Assembly: GCA_034007295.1 (NCBI GenBank)
Contig: JAVERC010000021.1
Coordinates: 1-57,172, forward strand
Reading direction: 5' to 3'
Length of the DNA stretch: 57,172 bases
DNA from: JACKCP01 sp034007295
GTDB taxonomy: Bacteria > Desulfobacterota > Desulfobacteria > Desulfobacterales > JACKCP01
The notes beneath the pieces were generated by a model, which did no database searches, had not been told where the DNA came from, and was given only the letters and a program-made list of their open reading frames with translations. Positions 7,704-16,297 of this stretch are shown one piece after another. Made by a program: the position numbers and the translations under genes. The stretch's first letter is position 1. Every line of letters starts with the position of its first letter.

Positions 7704-9476
7704 CTAAACAAGTACAATAATTATCAGGACAGCAAAAAGGACTATAACAGCAGCCCCTATATAATGCTGAATTTTTCCTGTTGTAAGCATTCTTACCCTG
7801 TTTCCAAGGTTTAGAGTCTCTTTTGCACTTCCGTCAATCACATAATCTATTCCGTTCCAGTCAAACCATGACATAGCCTTTGCAAAAAGCATGGCAGACC
7901 TGGTTCCAATGGTTTTGTAAACTTCACCTGCAATGTCGTTAAGCTTTGATAATGGGCCGCCGCAGAAGTTTTTGAAAGGATTTGACGCTTTTCTGTAAAT
8001 CCAGTCAATATCAAGATTAAGTTTATCTTCTGGAACAAGCTTTTTCCTCATAAGGTAAAAACCAAGTCCGGTAAAACCAATAATCTGCAATGTTTCAGAA
8101 AGATGATACATTGTGTATGGATGATAGGTAACTTCATATGGAAGCATATTATAAAGATAGTCAGGGTAAAATCCCATCATAATACAGAAAAAAGCAGCAA
8201 TACACATTCCGCCAATCATTGGAAGATGAGCTTCCTTTGCATCAGGAACTGAAGGTTTTTCCTTATGGAACCAGATAAAATATGGCAGCTTAATTCCAAC
8301 TGAAAGAAATGTACCAACTGAAGCAAGTAAAAGCATGAGCATAATAAATATTCTGTGATCTTCTCCTGCAGCAGTTACAATCATTGATTTACTTATAAAA
8401 CCGCTTGTCAGAGGAAAACCAGAAATTGCAATTCCACCTATCACAGTGAGAATAAGTGAAATTGGCATTCTTGAATAAAGTCCGCCCAGCTCGGAAAGCT
8501 TTGATTTGCCTGTCATTTCAAGCACAGATCCAACTCCCATGAAAAGAAGAGCCTTGTAAAGGATATGTGCATAGGCATGGGCACATGCACCGTTTATTGC
8601 CATTGTTGTTCCTATCCCAACAGCACAGACCATATATCCGACCTGGGAAACAATATGATATGCTAAAATCCTTCTGGCATCATTTTCAATTACCGCATAA
8701 AAAACACCGTAAAGAGCCATTATTGCACCTAATATCACAAGAGCCTCAAATCCTGCAAATCCTCTTGCAAGAACATAAACAGCTGTTTTTGTGGTATACG
8801 CACACATGTATACTGCACCGATAACTGAAGCTTCAGGATAAGCATCTGCAAGCCAGGCATGAATTGGAGGGACTGCCGCATTAAGCATAAAGCCTATCAT
8901 TATAAGATAATCACCAAAAGTTGCTGTTTCAGGAGCAATTGGAGTAAACAAAAAGTTTCCAACTTCACTGTAGCGTATTAAAATCCCAGCTAGTAAAATA
9001 AGTCCACCAGTTGCATGCACTATCAAATATCTTAAACCAGCCTTGTGGGATCTTCTCTTTTTCCTGTACCAAATCAAAAATACTGAAGAAAAAGCCATAA
9101 GTTCCCAAAAAACAAAAAGAGTTAGATAATCTCCTGCAAGAGTAACTCCAAGAGAGCTGCCAGCATAAAGAAGAGCTGCTGTATGCTGTTCCCATTCATC
9201 AACATATGAGCTGTAAATACCTGCAATAAGAGACATAAGCGTAAAAACATTAAGAAATACATAGGAAAGCTTATCAACTCTTCCAAAAATCAGATCAAGC
9301 CCAAGATAATTTACATCCCCAAATTCCTGGGGAAGAAAATTTATCTGAAAAATTGCAATAACAGGCACCAGTACAAGAGCAGGCTTCATAAAATTAATCT
9401 TTTTAAACCAGGGCATAAAAAAAGCTGCAATAAAAAATACTGATGCAGGATGCATTAAACATGAAACCTGTGTCAT
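7704..9476 (-). CDS. NuoL-position antiporter subunit, MrpD-like with NuoL tail
   Basis: A 590-residue proton-translocating subunit. The core (about 1-460) resembles the D subunit of Mrp cation/proton antiporters: LTLFVFWELMAFSSVFLIW, AAVPPIHAWLADAYPEASV and RRILAYHIVSQVGYMVCAV. Unlike MrpD it has a long C-terminal extension that matches the end of NuoL: an IDYVIDGSAKETLNLGNRVR segment, then LTTGKIQHY, then a final membrane helix, at about 533-590. In NuoL this region is the lateral helix and its anchor, so the protein probably takes the distal NuoL place. It overlaps the 91-residue gene upstream by four bases. Database names for such proteins vary between NuoL and Na+/H+ antiporter subunit D. 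Confidence 0.85.
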   Translation of the reverse strand: MTQVSCLMHPASVFFIAAFFMPWFKKINFMKPALVLVPVIAIFQINFLPQEFGDVNYLGLDLIFGRVDKLSYVFLNVFTLMSLIAGIYSSYVDEWEQHTAALLYAGSSLGVTLAGDYLTLFVFWELMAFSSVFLIWYRKKRRSHKAGLRYLIVHATGGLILLAGILIRYSEVGNFLFTPIAPETATFGDYLIMIGFMLNAAVPPIHAWLADAYPEASVIGAVYMCAYTTKTAVYVLARGFAGFEALVILGAIMALYGVFYAVIENDARRILAYHIVSQVGYMVCAVGIGTTMAINGACAHAYAHILYKALLFMGVGSVLEMTGKSKLSELGGLYSRMPISLILTVIGGIAISGFPLTSGFISKSMIVTAAGEDHRIFIMLMLLLASVGTFLSVGIKLPYFIWFHKEKPSVPDAKEAHLPMIGGMCIAAFFCIMMGFYPDYLYNMLPYEVTYHPYTMYHLSETLQIIGFTGLGFYLMRKKLVPEDKLNLDIDWIYRKASNPFKNFCGGPLSKLNDIAGEVYKTIGTRSAMLFAKAMSWFDWNGIDYVIDGSAKETLNLGNRVRMLTTGKIQHYIGAAVIVLFAVLIIIVLV

Positions 9477-9748
9477 CTCACTATCCCTTCGTCTTCATCT
9501 TCCCAATAATAATCCACATCTTTCATGAGAAAAGAATGAGCTATCCCCTTACAAACAATTATCATTACAAGACAGCCAATAATTCCGAAAAAGCTCCAGA
9601 ATCCAATAATTGTATCTCCAAAAAAATGAGCATGACCATCCCTTGGGACAAAAAAGTCAAAACAAATTGTTCCTGCAAGAAAGATAAAAAACATCCACTT
9701 TAAAATACTGGATTTTTGTTGTAAAAAACCGAAAATTTTACCCATCAT
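9473..9748 (-). CDS. small two-helix membrane protein of the complex I operon
   Basis: Unrecognised 91-residue membrane protein. Two hydrophobic helices are visible at about 15-34 (ILKWMFFIFLAGTICFDFF) and about 46-66 (IGFWSFFGIIGCLVMIIVC). Between them is a short loop containing RDGHAHFFGD, and an acidic tail (YYWEDEDEG) follows. It overlaps both neighbouring antiporter-type genes by four bases (ATGA junctions), so the three are translated as a block. The position suggests a linker or accessory subunit between the two antiporter modules; that role is an inference. Confidence 0.75.
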   Translation of the reverse strand: MMGKIFGFLQQKSSILKWMFFIFLAGTICFDFFVPRDGHAHFFGDTIIGFWSFFGIIGCLVMIIVCKGIAHSFLMKDVDYYWEDEDEGIVR

Positions 9749-11229
9749 ATTGTATCCACTAGAAGGTTAATGATTTTAAGGAAAAGATCTGGCCATATAC
9801 CTATACAAACTGAAATTACTGCTGTAATGAAAAGTGGAATAACCATCATGGCAATAAGAGGAGATTTTTCAAGGTTTGCAGTTGATTCCGGCATCCTTGA
9901 AAAAGACCCGATAAATACAGGAGCAAAATAACATGCATTTAAAAAAGAACTTGCCAAAAGTACTGTCAGTAAAATCATATTGTTTATGTCCATGGTTCCA
10001 AGTGCTAAAAACCACTTAGTAACAAAACCTGAAACAGGAGGGACTCCAATCATACTTAGTGAAGCAAGTCCAAATGCTGCCATGGTAAGAGGCATTTGAT
10101 AACCTACTCCTTTCATATCCCTTATGTCTTTTTTCTTTGTTGCAACATAAATTGCTCCAGCACAAAAAAACAAGGTAATTTTTGAAAAAGCATGGTTTGT
10201 TATGTGGATAAGTCCGCCTGTAATTGAGTTTGGTGTAAGCATTGCAACACCTAAAATTATATAGGAAAGCTGACTTACAGTTGAATATGCAAGCCTTGCC
10301 TTTAAATCTGTTTTTGAAAGTGCAATCATTGAAGCAGCAAGAATTGTAAAAGAAACAATATATGCTGTAATAAGACCAAGATTTAACGAAGATAAAAGAT
10401 TAACACCAAAAACCGATAGCATTACCCTTGAAATTGAAAACACACCAACCTTAACAACAACAACTGCGTGCAAAAGAGCAGAAACCGGAGTTGGTGCAAC
10501 CATTGCTGAAGGAAGCCAGTTATGGAAAGGCATAATGGCAGCTTTTGCAAAACCAAAAAGACACAAAAAATAAACTGCTATTATAAGACCTTTTGAAGCA
10601 TCTGCTGCAAAAATTCCCTCGCTTATGCCTGAAGTTGCAAAGTCAAGAGTTCCGCATTGCCAATAAATAAGAGCCATGGCTGGAAGAAGAAATGCCTTTG
10701 ATGTAAACATAAGATAAATAATGTATTTTTGTGAGCCTTCATATGCTTCCCTGTCCTGATGATGTGCAACAAGTGGATAGGTCATTATTGATACTATTTC
10801 ATAAAAAAGATAGAGCGTGAAAAGGTTTGCTGAAAAAGCAGCTCCCATTGCACCGCATACAGCCGCTGCATAGCAGAAGTAAAATCTTGTCTGGGCATGT
10901 TCTGAAAGACCTCTCATGTAGCCAATCGAGTAGATTGCTGCAAGAATCCACAAAAATGATGCAGTTCCTGCAAACATAAGTCCCAGTCCGTCAATGTAAA
11001 AAGAAATATTGACTCCTGGCACAAGCTCAAAAAGAGTAAAGGAATAATGCCCTCCCCCAATTATCTGGGGTGCAATATAAAGTGCAATTGATACAAAAGT
11101 CAAAACAGCACCAACTATTGCACCTAAATCCCTTAAATTAGGCTTTCCGGAAAAAAACATTATCCACAAAGCAGCTAAGGCAGGCAGCATTATTGTTATC
11201 ATTAATTTACCGGTTACAACTGTTTCCAT
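9745..11229 (-). CDS. second MrpD/NuoL-type antiporter subunit in the nuo operon
   Basis: A 494-residue membrane subunit with the antiporter fold: FTLYLFYEIVSIMTYPLVAH (helix-5 Glu), the lysine segment GFAKAAIMPFHNWLPSAMVA, a histidine in SALLHAVVVVKVGVFSI, and RLAYSTVSQLSYIILG. It lacks the NuoL lateral-helix tail and ends shortly after the last helix (WPDLFLKIINLLVDTI). It comes directly after nuoK (36 bases), where nuoL normally starts. Together with the 590-residue protein, NuoM and NuoN, the complex would have four antiporter-like subunits instead of three. Whether it moves H+ or Na+ cannot be read from the sequence. Confidence 0.87.
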   Translation of the reverse strand: METVVTGKLMITIMLPALAALWIMFFSGKPNLRDLGAIVGAVLTFVSIALYIAPQIIGGGHYSFTLFELVPGVNISFYIDGLGLMFAGTASFLWILAAIYSIGYMRGLSEHAQTRFYFCYAAAVCGAMGAAFSANLFTLYLFYEIVSIMTYPLVAHHQDREAYEGSQKYIIYLMFTSKAFLLPAMALIYWQCGTLDFATSGISEGIFAADASKGLIIAVYFLCLFGFAKAAIMPFHNWLPSAMVAPTPVSALLHAVVVVKVGVFSISRVMLSVFGVNLLSSLNLGLITAYIVSFTILAASMIALSKTDLKARLAYSTVSQLSYIILGVAMLTPNSITGGLIHITNHAFSKITLFFCAGAIYVATKKKDIRDMKGVGYQMPLTMAAFGLASLSMIGVPPVSGFVTKWFLALGTMDINNMILLTVLLASSFLNACYFAPVFIGSFSRMPESTANLEKSPLIAMMVIPLFITAVISVCIGIWPDLFLKIINLLVDTI

Positions 11230-11265
11230 TAGTGAAATTCCTGTAAAATATTTGAAATATTAATA

Positions 11266-11583
11266 TTAATGCTTCATTTCATGTACATTGTCAGGATCAT
11301 CACACCTGTAACGTCTGTAAACTGCAAGAACCATACTTATAGCTATTGCAACCTCAGCTGCGGCAATCCCCATTATAAATAAAGTAAAAACCTGACCAAC
11401 TGCAGGATCAGGAGCTGTAAACTTATTAAAAGCCATAAAATTCAATGCTGCAGAATTTAGCACAAGTTCAGCTGAAATAAGCATCCCTACAAAAGATCTA
11501 TGCTGAACCATTCCGTAAATTCCTGTTACAAACAAAAAAACGGCAATCAGCAGATAAGTTTCCAAACTTTGACTAAAAAACAT
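11266..11583 (-). CDS. nuoK: complex I subunit K
   Basis: Small membrane subunit of complex I with three helices; the conserved Glu residues of helices 2 and 3 are seen in MLISAELVLNSAALNF and AAAEVAIAIS. I place the start at the ATG at 11583 (MFFSQSLETYLL), giving 105 residues, the usual NuoK size. An AGAGGAG site lies just upstream, and the start is one base after the nuoJ stop. A longer reading frame from a TTG at 11613 would add ten polar residues and overlap nuoJ, and is less likely. A charged tail (RRYRCDDPDNVHEMKH) is slightly longer than usual. Confidence 0.93.
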   Translation of the reverse strand: MFFSQSLETYLLIAVFLFVTGIYGMVQHRSFVGMLISAELVLNSAALNFMAFNKFTAPDPAVGQVFTLFIMGIAAAEVAIAISMVLAVYRRYRCDDPDNVHEMKH

Positions 11584-11584
11584 T

Positions 11585-12103
11585 TTAATTATCTCCTCTT
11601 CCGCCTTGTCCAAGGATTATTGCACCAATAATTGCTGCCAGTAAAATAAGTGAAATCAGCTCAAAAGCCAGGCAATAATCATATATAAGAGATTTACCTA
11701 GCCATTCCATTGAAAAATCTCCAGTTTTACTAAGGGCAGGAGTAAATTCAGATTTAAAAATCATCGCACTCATAAGGAAAAAAACTGATATACCGGAAAA
11801 AATGGCAACCATAAAATTTTTCCCTTTAAGATGTTTTTCTGCAATCTGTGTTGGTGTGTAACCTACCATGACTCCAAAAACTAAAACAATGCATATGGCA
11901 CCAACATAAATAAGTATCTGCATCATTGAAAGAAATGGTGAGTCAAGGTAAAAGTAAAGGCCTGCAACTCCAAGAAAACATACTGCAAGACCTAAAACTG
12001 AATGAATAATTATTTTAGATTTTACTGAAAGTATCCCCCCAAAAAAAACAAGGACAATGAATGCAAAAAATAAAACTTCGGAAATATAATGATAAATCAG
12101 CAT
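11585..12103 (-). CDS. nuoJ: complex I subunit J
   Basis: Membrane subunit of complex I, 172 residues, five predicted helices. The conserved third-helix region, which contains the pi-bulge in known structures, is recognisable as MMQILIYVGAICIVLVFGVMV. The C-terminal helix (LISLILLAAIIGAIILG) ends in a short glycine-rich tail. The start overlaps the nuoI stop, and nuoK begins one base after the nuoJ stop, so the I-J-K block is translationally coupled. Confidence 0.93.
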   Translation of the reverse strand: MLIYHYISEVLFFAFIVLVFFGGILSVKSKIIIHSVLGLAVCFLGVAGLYFYLDSPFLSMMQILIYVGAICIVLVFGVMVGYTPTQIAEKHLKGKNFMVAIFSGISVFFLMSAMIFKSEFTPALSKTGDFSMEWLGKSLIYDYCLAFELISLILLAAIIGAIILGQGGRGDN

Positions 12104-12540
12104 GAGCTCTCCTTTAAATACTTAAGAAGATCATATTGAAATTCTTCTTTTGTAAATCCTGAAAGATTGTATTCATTTGAATATTCTATTGCACCCAGAG
12201 GACAGGACTCGACACAGATTCCGCATAAAGAACATCTTGTAAAATCAAGGTTAAAGGCTGTAAGAGACTTCTTTTTTTCGCCTTCCTTTTTTTCAGACAA
12301 AACTTTTATGCAGCTTGAAGGGCATGCTCTTTCACAAGTACCGCATGCTATACATTTAGGTTCGCCTGTTTTATCATCTGAAACAAGAACAATATGTCCG
12401 CGGTAAGCATTAGGAATTATGTTTTTCTCCCTTGGATACTGAACAGTTACAACCGGAGAAAAAAAGGCTTTTATTGTTACGACCATTCCTTCAATAAGAC
12501 TTTTTGCTCCTGTAAAAAGATCTGTAAAATATTTTTTCAT
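12097..12540 (-). CDS. nuoI: complex I subunit I, 2[4Fe-4S] ferredoxin-type
   Basis: Iron-sulfur subunit of the connecting arm, 147 residues. It carries two complete CxxCxxCxxxCP motifs, CIACGTCERACP at about 72-83 and CSLCGICVESCP at about 112-123, for the two clusters N6a and N6b. The N-terminal amphipathic part (LIEGMVVTIKAFFSPVVTVQYP) is the usual NuoI membrane-associated segment. It overlaps nuoH by four bases and nuoJ by seven. In an operon without NuoEFG, this subunit could be near the point where a ferredoxin donor meets the complex. Confidence 0.95.
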   Translation of the reverse strand: MKKYFTDLFTGAKSLIEGMVVTIKAFFSPVVTVQYPREKNIIPNAYRGHIVLVSDDKTGEPKCIACGTCERACPSSCIKVLSEKKEGEKKKSLTAFNLDFTRCSLCGICVESCPLGAIEYSNEYNLSGFTKEEFQYDLLKYLKESSC

Positions 12541-13520
12541 AGCTTCACTACCACTGCTGTAATTAAAAGATTTACAAGTGAAAAAGGTATAAGATATTTC
12601 CAGGAAAAATTAAGAAGCTGGTCAAATCTTACCCTAGGAAAAGTCCATCTGAACCAGATCATCAAAAACATTAAAAAATATGTTTTTAAAAGAAACCAGA
12701 CAACAGAGGAATATTCAAAAAAAGGAAGAGGAAATCCATGCCAGCCGCCCAAAAACACTGCTGTTGCAATTGAGCTTACTACAAACATTTCAGTGTATTC
12801 CCCAAGAAAAAAAAGTGCAAAGGCCATTCCGCTGTATTCTGTATGAAACCCTGCTGTAAGTTCACTTTCTGCTTCAGGAAGGTCAAAAGGTGCTCTGTTT
12901 GTCTCTGCTACACTTGAAACAAAATAAATAAGAAAAGCTATAGGCTGAATCATAAAAAGCCAGATTTTACTCTGATAACCAACAATATCTCCAAGGCTGA
13001 AAGATCCTACAACAAAAACTGCTGATAAAAGGGAAAATAAAACCGGAATCTCATATGCAATATTTTGAGAAACTGACCTCATTGACCCAAGAAGTCCATA
13101 TTTGTTATTTGAGGCCCAGCCTGCAACAAAAATTGCCATAACATTAAGTGACGCCATAGCAAGTATGAATATAATTCCAATATTTATGTCAACAGCCTGA
13201 AGCTTTGGAGCAAAAGGCATAACAACAAAAGGAAGAACCGCCGGTGTAAAAGCAAGAAGAGGTGCTATTCTAAAAAGTTTTGTGTGTGCCTTTTCAGGAA
13301 CAATCAGCTGCTTTGACATAAGCTTGACAGCATCAATTGCAGTTTGAAGTACACCGTGCCATCCAACTTCCATTGGCCCGAGTCTGAACTGCATATGACC
13401 TGCAATTTTTCTTTCAAGATAAACCATTATCAGAGCATTGATAAAAACAAGTGATATTACAAGAGTCAATGCAATGGGTATTCTAAAAAAATGTGGTGGT
13501 AAATTTGCAATAAAATCCAT
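12537..13520 (-). CDS. nuoH: complex I subunit H
   Basis: Membrane subunit next to the quinone-binding site, 327 residues with eight predicted helices. Diagnostic segments: YLERKIAGHMQFRLGPMEVG, the SVAETNRAPFDLPEAESELT loop, and the GFHTEYSGMAFALFFLGEY segment, all with the conserved acidic residues kept. It lies six bases downstream of nuoD and overlaps nuoI by four bases. Confidence 0.96.
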   Translation of the reverse strand: MDFIANLPPHFFRIPIALTLVISLVFINALIMVYLERKIAGHMQFRLGPMEVGWHGVLQTAIDAVKLMSKQLIVPEKAHTKLFRIAPLLAFTPAVLPFVVMPFAPKLQAVDINIGIIFILAMASLNVMAIFVAGWASNNKYGLLGSMRSVSQNIAYEIPVLFSLLSAVFVVGSFSLGDIVGYQSKIWLFMIQPIAFLIYFVSSVAETNRAPFDLPEAESELTAGFHTEYSGMAFALFFLGEYTEMFVVSSIATAVFLGGWHGFPLPFFEYSSVVWFLLKTYFLMFLMIWFRWTFPRVRFDQLLNFSWKYLIPFSLVNLLITAVVVKL

Positions 13521-13525
13521 TTTTT

Positions 13526-14662
13526 CTACCTGTCTATTTCAGGAATTACCAGATCAAAACTGCCCATGACTGCCACAAGATCAGCAAGAAGCATCCCCTC
13601 GCAAATTTCTGCAAGTGCTGAAAGATTGCCATAGGACGGAACTCTCGCCTTTAGTCTGTATGGAACATCGGTTCCATCCGATACCATATAATAGCAGAGC
13701 TCTCCCCTTGCCGCCTCAACTGAAAAAGAAGACTGTCCTTTTGGAATTTTCAGTTTTTTGGGAACTTTAGCCCTGATATCGCCTTCTGGTATCATATCCA
13801 AAGCCTGCGAAAGAATTCGAAGGCTTTGTTTCATTTCATTTATTCTTACATAATAGCGGTCAAGACAATCACCGTTTTTACCAACTGGAACTTCAAAATC
13901 AAATTTAGAGTAAATTGAGTAAGGGAAAGCCTTTCTTACATCATAGGAAATTCCGCTTCCTCTAAGGTTTGGTCCTGTAATTCCATATCTTCTTGCAATA
14001 TCTGAAGTTACTATTCCAACACCTTCAGTTCTTTTTCTAAATATTATGTTTCCTGTTACCAATTTGTCATAAACTGAAAATCTTTTTTCCAGCCTTTTAA
14101 TAAATGCCCGTGATTTTTCTATAAAATTGTCGTCAATGTCTTTATATACACCTCCGACTCTGTGAAAACTATAGGTAAGCCTTGAGCCTGTAACACTTTC
14201 AAGAATATCTAAAATTTGTTCTCTGTCATCAAAACAATATAAAATCGGTGTAAATGCACCAAGATCAAGAAGAAAGGTTCCAAGCCATAAAAGATGACTG
14301 GCAAGTCTGTTCAGCTCAACTGTTATAACCCTGATATATTCGGCACGTTCTGGAACTTCTATTCCTGTCATCTGTTCTAGAAGAGAAACATATCCATGAT
14401 TATAAGGAAGTGCACAAACATAATCCATTCGTGCAGTATTTGGAAGAAAGGACTGAGCCGGCCTTACTTCCGCAATTTTTTCATGCATACGGTGACCATA
14501 GCCAATTACAGGGTCTATGCCTGTTACATATTCACCGTCCATTTCAAGCACAAGCCTTAAAACACCGTGGGTACTTGGATGTTGAGGCCCCATGTTAAGA
14601 AGAAACTTGTGCTGACCGCTTTTTTCTAAATTTTCAGATTCTGTTTCATTTTTAAAAGTCAT
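13526..14662 (-). CDS. nuoD: complex I subunit D (49-kDa)
   Basis: Hydrophilic subunit that forms most of the quinone pocket, 378 residues; NuoC and NuoD are separate here. Family signatures are complete: LNMGPQHPSTHGVLRLVLEMDGE near the N-terminus (quinone-site His), EYIRVITVELNRLASHLLWLG, and the C-terminal MGSFDLVIPEIDR. A 13-residue polar leader precedes the conserved core. An 83-base gap separates it from nuoC, the longest gap within the nuo block. Confidence 0.96.
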   Translation of the reverse strand: MTFKNETESENLEKSGQHKFLLNMGPQHPSTHGVLRLVLEMDGEYVTGIDPVIGYGHRMHEKIAEVRPAQSFLPNTARMDYVCALPYNHGYVSLLEQMTGIEVPERAEYIRVITVELNRLASHLLWLGTFLLDLGAFTPILYCFDDREQILDILESVTGSRLTYSFHRVGGVYKDIDDNFIEKSRAFIKRLEKRFSVYDKLVTGNIIFRKRTEGVGIVTSDIARRYGITGPNLRGSGISYDVRKAFPYSIYSKFDFEVPVGKNGDCLDRYYVRINEMKQSLRILSQALDMIPEGDIRAKVPKKLKIPKGQSSFSVEAARGELCYYMVSDGTDVPYRLKARVPSYGNLSALAEICEGMLLADLVAVMGSFDLVIPEIDR

Positions 14663-14745
14663 TGTAATTATATTTCCTGTGACTTTGTGTCTGTTAATTT
14701 ATTTTGTCAGCCAAAATTAAACTGAGCTTCCAAGTCATTAAAGAA

Positions 14746-15210
14746 CTAATTAGTCTTAAATCCTGTTGCTTCTGCATCAAGAGCCTTTCCTTCTTTTTTA
14801 AGTAAAGGATAAAGACCTTTGTCAGATTCATCTAAAATGAGAGTACGTTTGTCCTCAAGACCATCAAAATCAATCCCGAAAAATTCCATGACCTCTCTTT
14901 CGTACCAGTTTGCTCCATTATAAATATCAGAGATTGTTGGGACGGTCTTATTTTCACCGCAAAAAACAACTGCTCTTATCCTGAATTTTGTTTCCGGCCA
15001 TACAAATTGATAAACAACTGCTGGATAAGGTTCTAAATGAATTGCAGTTAAATATAAAAGCATATAATTATTTTTATAAAGAACCGATGCAAAATCTCTT
15101 ATATTTTCAGCTGAAACACTGCATTCATATTCAACACCTGGAAGAATATGTATACAATCTGTTTTTACAGATATTTTTTCAATTTCTTTTATAACTCTGC
15201 CTGTATCCAT
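14746..15210 (-). CDS. nuoC: complex I subunit C (30-kDa)
   Basis: Hydrophilic subunit of the connecting arm, 154 residues. The conserved core YERETVxxFGxxFxGH-type region appears as ANWYEREVMEFFGIDFDGL (about 107-125), followed by the LILDESDKGLYPLLKKEG segment. The N-terminal half is shorter than in many homologues. It follows nuoB by 17 bases. Confidence 0.92.
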   Translation of the reverse strand: MDTGRVIKEIEKISVKTDCIHILPGVEYECSVSAENIRDFASVLYKNNYMLLYLTAIHLEPYPAVVYQFVWPETKFRIRAVVFCGENKTVPTISDIYNGANWYEREVMEFFGIDFDGLEDKRTLILDESDKGLYPLLKKEGKALDAEATGFKTN

Positions 15211-15227
15211 GATAATTAGCCAACTCC

Positions 15228-15773
15228 TTAAGGATGTCTGTTTTGAGGGAATGGATGACGTTTTCCGGTAATTTTTTCCTGAAGTTTAAAAATTGCTTCA
15301 AGAAGAGCCTCCGGCCTTGGTGGACATCCTGGCACATAAACATCAACAGGAATCAATTTATCAACGCCTTCTATCACAGTATAATTTTCTTCAATAGCAA
15401 AAGGCCCTCCTGAAATTGCACAGTTTCCCATTGCAATAACCCATTTTGGTTCAGGCATCTGCTCATACAAAGTTACAACTGTTTCAGCCATTTTTTTATT
15501 GACTGTTCCTGCAACTATCATTACATCACTTTGTCTTGGAGAAGGTCTGAAAACTTCGGCTCCATACCTTGAAGCATCAAATCTTGCCATACCAACGCTC
15601 ATCATCTCTATTGCACAGCATGCAATACCAAAAGTCATAGGCCAAAGAGAGTTTGCCTGACAATGTTTTATAAGAGTTTCAGCCTGGGCAAATTTCAAAA
15701 CAGCACCCTGTCCTGAATAATCCTGATTTTCTCTTAATGAAACAGATTTTATATTTTCAATAAATTTATCCAT
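15228..15773 (-). CDS. nuoB: complex I subunit B, cluster N2 subunit
   Basis: Carries the terminal cluster N2 that reduces quinone; 181 residues. The tandem cysteines of the N2 site are seen in GIACCAIEMM, with the further ligands in AMGNCAISGGPF and VPGCPPRPEALLEAI. The quinone-pocket segment RYGAEVFRPSPRQSDVMIVAGTV is intact. It lies three bases downstream of the nuoA stop. Confidence 0.96.
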   Translation of the reverse strand: MDKFIENIKSVSLRENQDYSGQGAVLKFAQAETLIKHCQANSLWPMTFGIACCAIEMMSVGMARFDASRYGAEVFRPSPRQSDVMIVAGTVNKKMAETVVTLYEQMPEPKWVIAMGNCAISGGPFAIEENYTVIEGVDKLIPVDVYVPGCPPRPEALLEAIFKLQEKITGKRHPFPQNRHP

Positions 15774-15776
15774 TAT

Positions 15777-16166
15777 TTAAACCCTTTTCCTTTCCCAGCT
15801 GAAAACACCTTTTTTCCAGGCATATACAATTGCAAGGGACAAAATTCCTATGAAAAGAAAGAGTTCAAAAATCCCTCTCCATGCTCCAACAGATTTAAAG
15901 GCAGTTGCAACCGGAAAAAGATAAAGAACATCAACATCAAAGGCCAAAAAAATAAGAGCATAAAGATAATATGCAGCTCCGTATCTGAAGTTCCACATTT
16001 CTCCATAAGGCTTCATACCGCATTCATAAGTATCTATTGTTTTGGAAGAATCCAGTCTTTTGGGTTTGATAAACCATGCAACTATAAACGGTGCAAAAGC
16101 TGCAAGGAATCCGCCTATGAGAAAGGATATGATATAAAGATACTGAATTAGTAATTCATCTGACAT
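15777..16166 (-). CDS. nuoA: complex I subunit A
   Basis: First gene of the nuo operon. Membrane subunit of 129 residues with three helices; the conserved YECGMKPYGEMWNFRYGAAYYLYALIFLAFDVD stretch (split here: YECGMKPYGE and FLAFDVDVLYLFPVA) is diagnostic. It is preceded by a GGAG site and, about 40 bases upstream, by a sigma-70-like promoter. The upstream gene is a KamA-type protein with its own promoter, so no nuoE/F/G gene is missing through truncation by the window edge on this side. Confidence 0.94.
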   Translation of the reverse strand: MSDELLIQYLYIISFLIGGFLAAFAPFIVAWFIKPKRLDSSKTIDTYECGMKPYGEMWNFRYGAAYYLYALIFLAFDVDVLYLFPVATAFKSVGAWRGIFELFLFIGILSLAIVYAWKKGVFSWERKRV

Positions 16167-16204
16167 TTACTTGTCTCCTGTATCAGGTTTGTACCGAAAT
16201 TAAT

Positions 16205-16234
16205 TTTTTAGTTCCATAAATATGGATGTGTCAA
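16205..16234 (-). promoter_or_regulatory. putative sigma-70 promoter for the nuo operon
   Basis: On the minus strand TTGACA (16234-16229) is followed after 18 bases by TAAAAA (16210-16205). The -35 is perfect, while the -10 is only moderate and the spacer is one base longer than ideal. The leader to the nuoA start at 16166 would be about 30 bases. No terminator is seen between the KamA-like gene (ending at 16298) and this site, so read-through from upstream is possible. Confidence 0.5.
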
Positions 16235-16297
16235 GGATAATAATAAAAAAAAATAATTTCATAATAATTCTTTTCCTAAAAATAAACCTTGATATTC

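Noticed and set aside
11584..11613. Longer NuoK start at a TTG (11613)
   Set aside because: It adds ten charged residues not found in NuoK and overlaps nuoJ; the ATG at 11583 has a good ribosome site and gives the normal length.
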